A stretch of DNA of 64,000 nucleotides from an uncultured Flavobacteriaceae bacterium (GTDB taxonomy: Bacteria > Bacteroidota > Bacteroidia > Flavobacteriales > Flavobacteriaceae). Positions 28,817-39,458 of this stretch are shown one piece after another. The DNA lies in assembly GCA_947500525.1 (NCBI GenBank), contig CANMSH010000001.1, positions 620,001 to 684,000 of the forward strand. Direction: 5' to 3'. The notes beneath the pieces were generated by a model that was given only the letters and a program-made list of their open reading frames with translations, was not told where the DNA came from and did no database searches. Position 1 is the first letter of the stretch; the number at the start of each line of letters is the position of its first letter. Made by a program: the position numbers and the translations under genes.

Positions 28817-30210
28817 TGCTTGATTTTTAAGTTATCATATATCAACTCTTGCCAAGTATGGGTTTTTAATCGTTGTGAATAGGTGAAGTGTTTTTCTTTT
28901 ATTTTTCTGAGTTGTTGAGAAGGTACCTTTTGTGGGTTTTTATCGACATATTCTTTCAGTAAAATGGTATTGTTATTTGATAAATTAATTAAATATTCAA
29001 GATCGACCCTTTGAGCATGGCTCGTGTTATATTTAGTAATGAGATAATCCCAATTTAAAGCACTAGAACATATTAGAATGATAAAGGCAATGTGTATATT
29101 TTTTCTGAGTAAATACCATAAGTTGTATTTAGCATATACTTTTATATTAGTTGTAATTAAGCCAATGAAAGAGAGAAATAGATATATGAAAACACCAATT
29201 CTTTTGTAAGTAAAACCATGATGAGTCACGTACAGATAATTTTTGTAGGCGGTTATAAATACTAACAGTACATTTAAAAGAATCCAAATTGTAGTTAAAG
29301 TTTTAAGGTGTTTGTTTTTCTTGTAAAAATTTAAATTACCTCTGAAGAAATATAAAATAATAATGATGGCAAAAATAAGTGAGGTGATCAATGCATAAAT
29401 GCCCTCATGAACGGTCTTCGATAAATCGGAAGCCCCCAAATCTACAATTGCGGTCAAGTAGAAAACATCTGTAGTTAAGAAAAAGCCTATAAGTAGATTA
29501 AGCAAAACTAATAAAATGATACCTAGCTGATTCTCTTGTGATATACTAAGTGAAGATTGTACTGGTATGGTTGATTTCTCCAAGCGATTGCCAGTTTCTG
29601 AATCTATTTGAGTAATTGGTTGAATTGTTTGTGGGCTACTAATATTAAACAATATAAAGTATCCGAATAGGACGTAGGTAACCCATTTAACATTTATAAA
29701 ATTCATATTTATAGTGCTAATTATGCGACTAAAATTGGGATTTGCACTTCTGTATAATAAGATAAAGATGAGTACTATGATTATTGGAATTCCAATAGTT
29801 TTAATCCAGTATAAATAATTGACTTTTCTTTTTTTAACGGCTTCAGTTTCGTTCTGTAAATGGTGGTAATATTTTGTAAAACTAGCGGCAATTGTAGTGT
29901 AAAACCCATTAAGAAATTCTATATAAAGTGAGGTTTTAAAGGTTGTGAGTGCCCCTAATAAAGTACATAAACTAACAATGCTTACGAATAGAGTTAAAAA
30001 AGAGTTGTACATAAAAACAAACCATGAACCTCCTAAATAACATATGGTATATAAGAGAATTTTTTTTGACTTGAATTTCTTAGGATGAAGTGTGGCTAAC
30101 AAAAAGACAACAAGTATCGAAAATAGGAAAAAGTTTAATCCTATGCTTTTTTCGTAAAACAGGAGACTAAAAAGAATTGATGAGATGATTAATATAATTT
30201 TTTTAAGCAT
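28813..30210 (-). CDS. DUF4153/DUF4173-like multi-TM protein
   Basis: Many TM segments; central LTTDVFYLTAIVDLGASDLSKTVHEGIYALITSLIFAI; C-terminal LNWDYLITKYN. Confidence 0.7.
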   Translation of the reverse strand: MLKKIILIISSILFSLLFYEKSIGLNFFLFSILVVFLLATLHPKKFKSKKILLYTICYLGGSWFVFMYNSFLTLFVSIVSLCTLLGALTTFKTSLYIEFLNGFYTTIAASFTKYYHHLQNETEAVKKRKVNYLYWIKTIGIPIIIVLIFILLYRSANPNFSRIISTINMNFINVKWVTYVLFGYFILFNISSPQTIQPITQIDSETGNRLEKSTIPVQSSLSISQENQLGIILLVLLNLLIGFFLTTDVFYLTAIVDLGASDLSKTVHEGIYALITSLIFAIIIILYFFRGNLNFYKKNKHLKTLTTIWILLNVLLVFITAYKNYLYVTHHGFTYKRIGVFIYLFLSFIGLITTNIKVYAKYNLWYLLRKNIHIAFIILICSSALNWDYLITKYNTSHAQRVDLEYLINLSNNNTILLKEYVDKNPQKVPSQQLRKIKEKHFTYSQRLKTHTWQELIYDNLKIKQ

Positions 30211-30223
30211 GGTAAGAATATTT

Positions 30224-30511
30224 TTAAATTAAGTAGTTTAAAACAGTGTAATAATATAAATAGGCGATAGGAACATTAAGTAATAGAATTCCAATTGATT
30301 TTAATGTCATCAGTTTGTCATCTCTAAATGCTAATATCAAGAGTTGTATGACTAGCATGATTAGGTTGACTATAATTGCGAAAATCACGTAAAAATATCC
30401 CAAGATTGTTATCACCGACAACTCACCAATTAGTAGTTGAAGTAGAAATAATAGTGTTCCTATAAAGAAAAATAGTAACGCGAAATGGGTTGCAGCTTTG
30501 ATTTTATGCAT
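30224..30511 (-). CDS. Hypothetical small membrane protein
   Basis: MHKIKAATHFALLFFFIGTLLFLLQ; ATG at 30511 overlaps the upstream stop. Confidence 0.55.
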   Translation of the reverse strand: MHKIKAATHFALLFFFIGTLLFLLQLLIGELSVITILGYFYVIFAIIVNLIMLVIQLLILAFRDDKLMTLKSIGILLLNVPIAYLYYYTVLNYLI

Positions 30512-31001
30512 AATGTACTTTTTTGAGTGCATGAATTTGAGATTTTGAAAATATACAAGAGCGCACATCTGCGTAAGAAGCATTCAATAAATGGCGAAAA
30601 TCAAGATTATGAAAAGTGTTTGATGCTTTTCCTATTTGATAAGATCTGAGATAGTGATTTAAATAATCTGGTAGTATAATGGTGCCTAAAATAATGACTC
30701 CAAATAAGTATAGACTACGTTTTCCGTTACCAAAACATAAATATTGTTGTGCTATTTCATCTTCTACCCTAGTACTATAACCGGTTAAAACATGATAAGC
30801 ATCGTGACGTTCTACTTTCGGGATTAAATCAAAGTCATTATTTTCTAAAAATTGACCTAGATGATAACCAAAAGAGTGTTTTGGGTAGATGATCAGATCA
30901 GATTTTTTAATGTTCCAAGGTTCATTTTTTTTGAAATACTTGGTATAAACCGATTCGGACTTTTCGAATAACCACTGAATAAATATTTTTCTTTTTTTCA
31001 T
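30504..31001 (-). CDS. Coq4-like protein
   Basis: PKVERHDAYHVLTGYSTRVEDEIAQQYLCFGNG resembles the Coq4 HDxxHxLxGY metal-site motif. Confidence 0.65.
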   Translation of the reverse strand: MKKRKIFIQWLFEKSESVYTKYFKKNEPWNIKKSDLIIYPKHSFGYHLGQFLENNDFDLIPKVERHDAYHVLTGYSTRVEDEIAQQYLCFGNGKRSLYLFGVIILGTIILPDYLNHYLRSYQIGKASNTFHNLDFRHLLNASYADVRSCIFSKSQIHALKKVHYA

Positions 31002-31043
31002 TTTAAAAGTACTTTGTTTTTCAAAGTATATGAATAAAAAAAT

Positions 31044-31343
31044 TTAACTCTGACTTTTGATGATGCGTTCTAATGCATTTATATGTTTCTTAAATTCTAA
31101 TGTTCCCAATTGTGTACTACTGTATTTAGTATTTGGTTTTTTACCAATAAATTCTTTATTAATATCTATATATTCCTCCTTTTCGAGGGATTTTAAATGA
31201 CTTGCTAAGTTACCATCTGTAACTCCCAGGAGCTCTTTCAGAGTGTTAAAATCAACATGATCGTTCACCATAAGAGCAGACATGATTCCTAGTCTAACCC
31301 GATGGTCGAATATTTTGTTGATGTTTTGTATGATATTCTTCAT
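31044..31343 (-). CDS. Winged-helix transcriptional regulator (HTH_34/ArsR-MarR-like)
   Basis: DHRVRLGIMSALMVNDHVDFNTLKELLGVTDGNLASHLKSLEKEEYIDINKEFIGKKPNTKYSSTQLG. Confidence 0.85.
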   Translation of the reverse strand: MKNIIQNINKIFDHRVRLGIMSALMVNDHVDFNTLKELLGVTDGNLASHLKSLEKEEYIDINKEFIGKKPNTKYSSTQLGTLEFKKHINALERIIKSQS

Positions 31344-31963
31344 TAGTTTCCTTCCTTAAAATGCATAACGGTGCCATAAACAATATGCAACACGCCAAAG
31401 CCCAAAGCCCAAAAGAGGAGACCATTTCCAAAAAAGATAAATGACAATAACCCTAAGATAATTTCCATAATGCCTAGATATTTTACCCAACTCAGGGTAA
31501 ATTTACTCGCACTTACTAGAGCGACACCATAAAAAATTAAAGTAGTTGGCGCTATCAATCCGTAATACCCTCGATATATGAGCAACAGTACAAAGGCGCC
31601 CCCAGTGAGAATAGGTATGATAAAATGAAGTAGTAGTTGTTTAGATACTGGAGTCCAAATTTTTTCGTTGTTTTTCTTTGCACGTTTTTTTGTCAAAATA
31701 AACGCCGTTATAATCGATAATAATGCAACGACTAAGGCCACGGTCAAAACGACAATTTCTAAAATTACTAGGGGCATCACATTAGTTCCGCCACCATAGC
31801 CTGTGCCATAGCCAGACAATAGTTTGTATCCAATATATACACCTATTAAGGCATATACGCCGGCTAAAATACCTGACATACCGCTTAATGAAAGAAATCG
31901 AGTCGATTTATTCATGATATCTTTGATGTCAGAAATGTCCTTTAGATAATCTTTTTCAGTCAT
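31343..31963 (-). CDS. Multi-TM hypothetical protein
   Basis: About 5-6 TM segments; stop overlaps wHTH start by 1 bp. Confidence 0.65.
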   Translation of the reverse strand: MTEKDYLKDISDIKDIMNKSTRFLSLSGMSGILAGVYALIGVYIGYKLLSGYGTGYGGGTNVMPLVILEIVVLTVALVVALLSIITAFILTKKRAKKNNEKIWTPVSKQLLLHFIIPILTGGAFVLLLIYRGYYGLIAPTTLIFYGVALVSASKFTLSWVKYLGIMEIILGLLSFIFFGNGLLFWALGFGVLHIVYGTVMHFKEGN

Positions 31964-32032
31964 GATAAAAGTACTTTGAAATACAAAGTTAAGTAAAATT
32001 TTTTATTTCACAACATTTTTTAATTTTGAATT

Positions 32033-32398
32033 ATGAATCCAGCCGAAGAGTACATTTTAGAACAACCTGAACCGTTTCGGTCAATACTGTTACAGATAAA
32101 AGTTGTTATTGAAAATACATTACCCGAAGTGGAATTAAAATTTAAGTATAAAATACCCTTTTATTATATAGATGGAAGACCGTTTTGTTATTTGAATGTT
32201 CCAAAGGGTAAAAAATTTGTAGACGTTGGGTTTTGGAACGCTGCTCATCTTACTGCGTATACCGAACATTTAACTACAGCAGGAAGAAAAGTGATGAAGT
32301 CATTACGCTATCATTCTTTAGAAGAAATCAATGGTAAGGTTGTAATTGAAATATTGAAAGATGCCTATGCTGTGAAAGATAAAAAGTTCTACAAATAA
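32033..32398 (+). CDS. DUF1801 (YdhG-like) protein
   Basis: YILEQPEPFRSILLQIKVVIENTLPEVELKFKYKIPFYYIDGRPFCYLN. Confidence 0.8.
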   Translation: MNPAEEYILEQPEPFRSILLQIKVVIENTLPEVELKFKYKIPFYYIDGRPFCYLNVPKGKKFVDVGFWNAAHLTAYTEHLTTAGRKVMKSLRYHSLEEINGKVVIEILKDAYAVKDKKFYK

Positions 32399-32399
32399 G

Positions 32400-33368
32400 T
32401 CACTTCTTAATGAATATCTTATAATGCAAAGCAGTTTTACGATTGGCAATAATAAACAATTCGGTATTGTTTGTTTGCGTCAAAGGAATTGAAAAGGAAC
32501 AAGATGATCCCGAACAAACTGGTTGAATTTCTTGAGGTCTCATGTTATCTCTAAACGCATAATGTAATGTAACACCTTCAAGAATTTGACCCATTTCAAA
32601 ATCTATGGTTGAGCCAGATGTTAAAGTCAAAGCACCTTGACTTGGTGTTTTTAACCGTAATTTATTTTTAAAATAAGCTTTGGCGAATAGCGGTGTGTTA
32701 TAAAAATCTTTCAGTTGAACTTTTTTATCCGTAAATGAAAATTCTTTTTCTGCAGGAAGATGTGTAAGAATGAATTCATCAGGATCTGTAAAGAAAAAGT
32801 AATCATCGAAAAATGGTTTCCACTGCTTATTTTCGGAATGACCAGCGGCCCAAGTTACGTCAACTAATCGCCATTTATTTCCAATTTTTATTGCATTCCA
32901 TGCATGATCTTCTTGCGGAGGAATGTTTCCAATATCGTTTATGGTCGACTTAGAGTAACCACCTATAAACAAGCACGGTATATCAAGTAATTCGGCTACT
33001 TTTTTAAAAGTTCTAGCATAACCTTCACATACCGCTTTGTTGGTTCGTAATGTTTCATTTACAGAATGCGTATTTACCGCTTCTAACTTTCGTTGAAAAT
33101 CAGCTTGATCCGTATAACTAAAATTTACTTTGGTATCACCTTTATAAAAACGTTGAAGATCATAGCTAATATTCTTAGCAAGCCATGTAAAAATAGCTCT
33201 CGCTTTATCTTCATCTGTTTTAAAGTCTTTGGCTATTTGCGAGGCTAAGCTCTCTGCCGAAGCATAGTGTTTAGGATAAGAATTCACCTTTTCATCTACA
33301 ACCTTATAATTTTGTGCTTGTAAGGTAAGAGAAAAAAAAATAAATAAAATGCCTGTAAATAACTTCAT
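32400..33368 (-). CDS. Secreted transglutaminase-like protein
   Basis: Signal peptide from MKLFTGILFIFFSL; AVCEGYARTFK (Cys), DHAWNAIKIGNKWRLVDVTWAAG (His/Asp). Confidence 0.88.
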   Translation of the reverse strand: MKLFTGILFIFFSLTLQAQNYKVVDEKVNSYPKHYASAESLASQIAKDFKTDEDKARAIFTWLAKNISYDLQRFYKGDTKVNFSYTDQADFQRKLEAVNTHSVNETLRTNKAVCEGYARTFKKVAELLDIPCLFIGGYSKSTINDIGNIPPQEDHAWNAIKIGNKWRLVDVTWAAGHSENKQWKPFFDDYFFFTDPDEFILTHLPAEKEFSFTDKKVQLKDFYNTPLFAKAYFKNKLRLKTPSQGALTLTSGSTIDFEMGQILEGVTLHYAFRDNMRPQEIQPVCSGSSCSFSIPLTQTNNTELFIIANRKTALHYKIFIKK

Positions 33369-33417
33369 ACGAATAATAAACACAAATTATACCAAAAAAT
33401 TGTTGTGAAAATACAGA

Positions 33418-34236
33418 TTACAATGCATTTATGGTTTTGCGGATGGCCACTAAATTACTCAATAGTGTTTCTAAATGATCTAAATGCAGCATATTAGCAC
33501 CATCACTTTTTGCATTTGAAGGGTCAAAATGAGTTTCAATAAATAACCCATCTACTCCCGTAGCTATGCCTGCCCGTGCAATGGTCTCAATCATATCAGG
33601 CCGTCCACCGGTTACACCAGAAGTTTGATTAGGTTGCTGTAAAGAATGTGTTACATCAAGAACCGTTGTTGCATATTGTTTCATGGTTGGAATGCCTCTA
33701 AAATCAACAATCATATCTTGGTAACCAAACATAGTTCCTCTATCAGTAATTAATACATTGTTATTACCACTATCTAGTACTTTTTTTACGGCATGTTGCA
33801 TGCTTTCAGCACTCATGAATTGGCCCTTTTTAAGGTTTACAACTTTTCCCGTTTTTGCAGCTGCCACAACAAGATCGGTTTGTCTAACTAAGAACGCCGG
33901 AATCTGTAGTACATCAACATAATTGGCAGCCTTGGTGGCGTCTGCTACTTCATGAATATCAGTAACTGTAGGTACGTTAAAAGAGGTACTCACTTTCTTT
34001 AAAATCTCCAAGGCTTTCTCATCTCCGATTCCTGTAAAGCTATCTACTCTTGATCGGTTCGCTTTTTTAAAACTCCCTTTAAACACATAAGGAATTTCAA
34101 GTTTATCAGTTATCGAAATTACTTTTTCGGCAATACGCATGGCCATATCTTCACTTTCAATGGCGCAAGGACCAGCTAGCAAAAAAAAGTTACCACTATT
34201 TGCGTGTTTTATATTCGGAATAGACGAGATATCCAT
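33418..34236 (-). CDS. kdsA: 3-deoxy-8-phosphooctulonate synthase
   Basis: FFLLAGPCAIESEDMAM, YVFKGSFKKANRSR, FGYQDMIVDFRGIPTMK, THSLQQPN. Confidence 0.97.
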   Translation of the reverse strand: MDISSIPNIKHANSGNFFLLAGPCAIESEDMAMRIAEKVISITDKLEIPYVFKGSFKKANRSRVDSFTGIGDEKALEILKKVSTSFNVPTVTDIHEVADATKAANYVDVLQIPAFLVRQTDLVVAAAKTGKVVNLKKGQFMSAESMQHAVKKVLDSGNNNVLITDRGTMFGYQDMIVDFRGIPTMKQYATTVLDVTHSLQQPNQTSGVTGGRPDMIETIARAGIATGVDGLFIETHFDPSNAKSDGANMLHLDHLETLLSNLVAIRKTINAL

Positions 34237-34370
34237 AGCTCAAAATTTTAAACAAAAATACACTTTTTTACTGTTCTTAAAATGATAATTTACAGGAATA
34301 CATATACTATAAAATTAAGTTGAAATAAAACTTACCTGCTCATAAAATCTAATACCAAAAAAAACGTTAT

Positions 34371-37025
34371 ATGAATTACACTTTAGTCACCAATAGTTAT
34401 AATTCGAAAAACATGAAGAAATCCTTGAAAATACTTATCGGAGTATTTTTATTTTTTAGTGCACTGATAATTGTTCTTCCTATTATTTTTGAAGATAAAA
34501 TTATTGAATTAGTTAAAGAAACGGCTAATAATAGCATCAATGCCGATTTTGATTTTGAAGATGCAGATCTTAGCATCTTTAGCAGTTTTCCGAATACTAG
34601 AGTTTCTTTAGAAAATGTATCTCTCATAAATCAAGTTCCTTTTGCCGGAGATACCTTGTTATTTGCCAAGACCATCGATTTAAAAATGCCACTCACCGAT
34701 TTATTTAAAAGTGCTTCAGAAATTGCCATTAATCGGTTTGTTATTGACGGAGCCTTCGTTGCAATTCAAATAGATGAAAATGGAAACGCCAATTATGATA
34801 TAGCCAAAAAGAAGACCAAGAAAAGTACCACGACTGATGAATCTAAAGCTATGCAATTAGGATTGGACTCTTATGAAATTACTAATAGCCGTATTTCTTA
34901 TCACGATCGATTGAGTAAGATGAAATTCGAATTAACTGATTTTAATCATGCTGGAAGTGGAAATCTTTCAGCAAATAAGTCACAATTAAAAACACAGTCT
35001 TCGGCACTAATTTCTTTTGAAAAAGATAGTGTTTCTTATTTAAAAAGAAACAAACTCGATTTGAATGCTGTCATTGCAATTGATGCAAAAGAAAACAAGT
35101 ATAGTTTTTTAGAAAATGAATTGATATTAAATCAATTGCCTTTGACGTTCGATGGTTTTGTCATAGTAAATGATAAGAGTCAAGAAGTAAGCCTTTCTTT
35201 TAAGACACCTTCATCTGATTTTAAAAATTTTTTAGCGCTGGTACCGGAGGTATATTCTAAGAATATTGAAGGTGTAACCACGACGGGCAATTTTGATGTA
35301 AATGGAAAGTTAGAAGGATTAATTGATGATACACATATTCCGAAATTCAATATTTTAATAAATTCAAATAATGCCTCCTTTAAGTACCCTGAGCTACCAA
35401 AATCACTTACGAATATTAATATCAATACTGAAATTTCAAATACAACAGGTCTCGTAAAAGACACATATATCAACATAAGCCAACTTTCGTTTAAAATAGA
35501 TAATGAGATTTTTAATGCAAAGGCAAACTTGCTGAATATAACAGAAAATATGAAAGTAAAGGCAAGTCTCAAAGGTATTGTAGACCTTGCGAGCTTAGAA
35601 AAAATATATCCAGCCGATGCCCTAAAAGGAGTGAAAGGAATATTAGATTTAGATGCAACTACTAGTTTTGATATGAATTCAATTGAACGGCATCAATATG
35701 AAAATACGAAAACCTCTGGCACATTTAGTGTAAAAGATTTTAAATATGAATCAAAAGAGTTGAGTAATGCTTTAAAAGTAAATAATGCTTCGGTTACATT
35801 TAATCCTAGAACGGTAAATCTAACTAGTTTTGATGCGCAACTCGGGGATACCGACTTTGTGGCTTCAGGGGCCATTCATAATTTACTAGGGTTCTTATTC
35901 GCTAAGGAAAATATTGAAGGAAAGTTTACGGTAAAATCGAACACATTTTCTGTAAACGATTTTATGGTTGCAGAATCAGAATCTACTAAAACAAATGAGA
36001 CAAATCCAGAAAAACCCATTGAACGCGTTAAAATCCCATCATTTTTAGACTGCACTATTGATGCCAAAGCGACCACAGTTTTATATGATAATATTAAACT
36101 TAAAAATACATCGGCTACATTGGTTGTAAAAGATGAAAAAGTAACGTTAAAAAACGTGAAGTCGGCTGTTTTTGGAGGTGCACTTGGTCTTAACGGAAGT
36201 GTATCTACCAAGAATGATGTGTCTACATTCAACATGAAAATGAACGTAGATAATTTTGATATTAGTGACTCTTTTACATCGCTAGAATTATTTCAAGCTC
36301 TTGCTCCAATTGCTAGGGCGATTGATGGTAAAATTATTTCAGATATAAGTTTATCAGGCAATTTAAATGATGATCTTACACCAAATTTAAATTCTTTAAA
36401 TGGAGCCATGCTAGCGCAATTAGTATCTTCTAAGGTATCCGCTGAGAATACGCCGTTATTGCAAAAGTTAGAGCAGCAATTACCGTTTATAAATACGAAA
36501 AAATGGAATCTTGATAATATAAAAACAGCCTTGAAATTTAAAGATGGTAAAGTAGCAATTGATCCGTTTAAATTGAATTACGAGGATATAGAAATAGCAA
36601 TTGCAGGAGGTCATGGTTTTGATACGTCTTTGGCCTACGATGCTGTTCTTAATGTGCCGGCAAAATATTTAGGAAAGGAAGCCGCGAACTTAATTTCACA
36701 GTTAAGTGATGAAGAATCTAAAAGTATAAAAGTTCCCGTAAGTGCATTGATATCAGGAAAATTTACAGAACCAAGTATTAAAACAGATCTTAAGGCAGCA
36801 GTGACCAATTTAAGTAAGCAAGTAGCTACAAATCAAAAAAATAAAATAATAAATAAAGGAAAAGATAAAGTTACCGATGCGCTAGACAACTTGTTAAATA
36901 AACGAAAAGATTCTACAAAATCTGATTCCTTGAGAAAAAATCCTACCAAAGAAGTTGCTAAAGATTTATTGAATAACTTATTCAATCGCAAAAAGAAGAA
37001 AAAGGATACGACAAAGGGAAATTAA
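34371..37025 (+). CDS. AsmA family protein
   Basis: N-terminal TM, DADLSIFSSFPNTRVSLENVSLIN, C-terminal AsmA-like region; MKKSLKIL start at 34413 plausible. Confidence 0.88.
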   Translation: MNYTLVTNSYNSKNMKKSLKILIGVFLFFSALIIVLPIIFEDKIIELVKETANNSINADFDFEDADLSIFSSFPNTRVSLENVSLINQVPFAGDTLLFAKTIDLKMPLTDLFKSASEIAINRFVIDGAFVAIQIDENGNANYDIAKKKTKKSTTTDESKAMQLGLDSYEITNSRISYHDRLSKMKFELTDFNHAGSGNLSANKSQLKTQSSALISFEKDSVSYLKRNKLDLNAVIAIDAKENKYSFLENELILNQLPLTFDGFVIVNDKSQEVSLSFKTPSSDFKNFLALVPEVYSKNIEGVTTTGNFDVNGKLEGLIDDTHIPKFNILINSNNASFKYPELPKSLTNININTEISNTTGLVKDTYINISQLSFKIDNEIFNAKANLLNITENMKVKASLKGIVDLASLEKIYPADALKGVKGILDLDATTSFDMNSIERHQYENTKTSGTFSVKDFKYESKELSNALKVNNASVTFNPRTVNLTSFDAQLGDTDFVASGAIHNLLGFLFAKENIEGKFTVKSNTFSVNDFMVAESESTKTNETNPEKPIERVKIPSFLDCTIDAKATTVLYDNIKLKNTSATLVVKDEKVTLKNVKSAVFGGALGLNGSVSTKNDVSTFNMKMNVDNFDISDSFTSLELFQALAPIARAIDGKIISDISLSGNLNDDLTPNLNSLNGAMLAQLVSSKVSAENTPLLQKLEQQLPFINTKKWNLDNIKTALKFKDGKVAIDPFKLNYEDIEIAIAGGHGFDTSLAYDAVLNVPAKYLGKEAANLISQLSDEESKSIKVPVSALISGKFTEPSIKTDLKAAVTNLSKQVATNQKNKIINKGKDKVTDALDNLLNKRKDSTKSDSLRKNPTKEVAKDLLNNLFNRKKKKKDTTKGN

Positions 37026-37104
37026 TGACTCGATGAGGACTCATTATTTACTGCCAAAAAAATCAGTCAAGAATGCCTAGCTTTGTGTCTATTAGTTATC
37101 ACAC

Positions 37105-38805
37105 ATGCGCTGGACTTTAAAACCCGTACCTCCCTCTCAAAAAGTTAAAAGCTTATCCGAAGCATTATCGATAAGTAGCACCTTAGCTTCTTTACTTGTG
37201 CAACGAAACATTGATAGTTTTAACGAAGCAAAGTCTTTTTTTAGGCCTAATTTGAATGATTTGCATGATCCTTTTTTAATGAAGGATATGCAGAAGGCGG
37301 TAGAGCGAATAGAAAAAGCAATTCGAGAAGAAGAAAATATTCTGGTCTACGGTGATTATGATGTTGATGGAACTACTGCCGTTTCTTTACTTTTTTCATA
37401 TTTGAAATCGTACTACCCCAATGTTGCCTCATATATTCCAGATCGATATGAAGAAGGGTATGGTGTTTCATATCAAGGAATCGATTTTGCTGAAGACAAT
37501 GAGTTCACTTTAATAATTGCATTAGATTGTGGTATAAAGGCTCTTGATAAAGTGACTTACGCAACCAAAAAAGGAATTGATTTTATTATTTGTGATCATC
37601 ATCGCCCTGGAAAAGAATTGCCAAATGCCGTTGCTGTTTTAGATGCTAAAAGAGAAGATTGTACATATCCTTACGATGAACTATGTGGTTGTGGAGTAGG
37701 TTTTAAATTGATTCAAGCCTTAGGTTCTAAGCGTGGTCAAACGATGAATGATTTAACCGAATACCTAGATTTAGTTGCTACAGCAATCGCTGCAGATATC
37801 GTTCCTATGACGGGTGAGAATAGGATACTCGCTTATTACGGCTTAAAACAGATTAATACCAATCCAAGATTAGGAATTAAGGCAATTATTAGTCAATTGA
37901 AAAAAGATGTGTTGAACATCACTGATGTTGTTTTTATCATTGCACCACGTATCAACGCAGCTGGTCGGATGAAACATGGTATACACGCGGTTGAATTATT
38001 GACTTCTGATGATTTAGAATCGGCAACTGCTTTTGCAAAAGCTATAGATGTGTATAATACAGATCGCAAAGAATTAGATAAGAAGATTACAATAGAAGCC
38101 TTGGCTCAAATCGAAGAGAATAAAGAAAAAGAGAGTTTTACAACCGTCGTATATCAAGAAGATTGGCACAAAGGAGTAATTGGTATTGTGGCTTCTCGTT
38201 TGATTGAAACGTACTACCGACCTACACTCGTTTTTACTAAAAATGGTAATAAATTAGCTGCCTCAGCGCGTTCAGTACGTGGTTTTGATGTATACAATGC
38301 CTTGGAAACTTGCAGCGAATATATTGAGCAGTTTGGAGGGCATAAATATGCAGCAGGATTAACCTTGTTAGAAGAAAATTATACTCAATTCAAATTGAAA
38401 TTTGAAGAGGTGGTAAAGGAATCAATTCCAAACGAATTAAGAACACCCGAAATAAAAATTGATGCTGAGGTATCGCTAGATGAAATCACTGATAAAATGA
38501 TGCGTATAGTTAGCCAATTTGGTCCCTTCGGACCAAAAAATATGAAACCAGTTTTTGTTGCACGAAGACTAAAAGATACGGGCTATGGAAGAACGGTAGG
38601 TGAAGATGAGAGTCATTTGAAACTGAACATTATTTCAGATACTTCTAGTCATTCTTTCAACGCCATTGGCTTTAATTTAGGTCATTTTTATCCGCAATTA
38701 AAAGATGGGCAACACTTTGATGCCGTTTTTACCATTGAAGAAAACACATGGAATGGCAGAACTTCATTGCAATTAAATTTGAAAGATATTAAAATATTGA
38801 CCTAG
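37105..38805 (+). CDS. recJ: Single-stranded-DNA-specific exonuclease
   Basis: ILVYGDYDVDGTTAVSLL, DCGIKA, DHHRPG, INAAGRM motifs of DHH/RecJ. Confidence 0.97.
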   Translation: MRWTLKPVPPSQKVKSLSEALSISSTLASLLVQRNIDSFNEAKSFFRPNLNDLHDPFLMKDMQKAVERIEKAIREEENILVYGDYDVDGTTAVSLLFSYLKSYYPNVASYIPDRYEEGYGVSYQGIDFAEDNEFTLIIALDCGIKALDKVTYATKKGIDFIICDHHRPGKELPNAVAVLDAKREDCTYPYDELCGCGVGFKLIQALGSKRGQTMNDLTEYLDLVATAIAADIVPMTGENRILAYYGLKQINTNPRLGIKAIISQLKKDVLNITDVVFIIAPRINAAGRMKHGIHAVELLTSDDLESATAFAKAIDVYNTDRKELDKKITIEALAQIEENKEKESFTTVVYQEDWHKGVIGIVASRLIETYYRPTLVFTKNGNKLAASARSVRGFDVYNALETCSEYIEQFGGHKYAAGLTLLEENYTQFKLKFEEVVKESIPNELRTPEIKIDAEVSLDEITDKMMRIVSQFGPFGPKNMKPVFVARRLKDTGYGRTVGEDESHLKLNIISDTSSHSFNAIGFNLGHFYPQLKDGQHFDAVFTIEENTWNGRTSLQLNLKDIKILT

Positions 38806-38806
38806 T

Positions 38807-39442
38807 TTAACGAAGCTTCACTGTATGTTTTGAAACATCCCAGTATAGGGCTTTTTTATTTGATTGTAACCAATCGGCAAATAAGCTAAGTTCTTTACGC
38901 GAAGGAATATCTAGATCTGATTTCTTTTGATTCTTGTCTCTTTTAATTTTTGTTAAATCTCGTAAAAAATAGATAGCATCAGAATACTCAGGGTCTTTGA
39001 ATAGTTGTTGCTTTGTAGATTTTTTTACCAACGTCAATTTTTTTCTATAATATTTAGTGGACTTCTTTTTAACTGGTAGGGCAGTACCATTGATTTTAAC
39101 CTGACCAGCATCTAGGTATAATTTCTTTCTATTGAGTCTGTACCAAGATTTCCAGTCTTTATAGTTTTCTTGTGAAGGCTCTCCGATGCTTTCAAAACTA
39201 TGAAAGATGTCACAGTTAATAAGCGTTAGTCCTTCTAAAAAGACTATAGAAGTATTGAATTCTGAAGGGAAACGATGTGTGAAATTATCTTTCTGCTTTA
39301 AGAAATTGATATGCTTTCCTATAACAGCTAACTGTTTTTTATAGATATTTTTCGCAGCTTTGTTTGTTGTTTTAATCTTTTGACCTTGACTAGCAAAAGT
39401 AGTGAAGACGGCTATCAAACAAATGCATAAATACCTCATCAT
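38807..39442 (-). CDS. Hypothetical secreted protein
   Basis: Signal peptide MMRYLCICLIAVFTTFASQGQ. Confidence 0.6.
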   Translation of the reverse strand: MMRYLCICLIAVFTTFASQGQKIKTTNKAAKNIYKKQLAVIGKHINFLKQKDNFTHRFPSEFNTSIVFLEGLTLINCDIFHSFESIGEPSQENYKDWKSWYRLNRKKLYLDAGQVKINGTALPVKKKSTKYYRKKLTLVKKSTKQQLFKDPEYSDAIYFLRDLTKIKRDKNQKKSDLDIPSRKELSLFADWLQSNKKALYWDVSKHTVKLR

Positions 39443-39458
39443 AAATTATTTATGAGAC

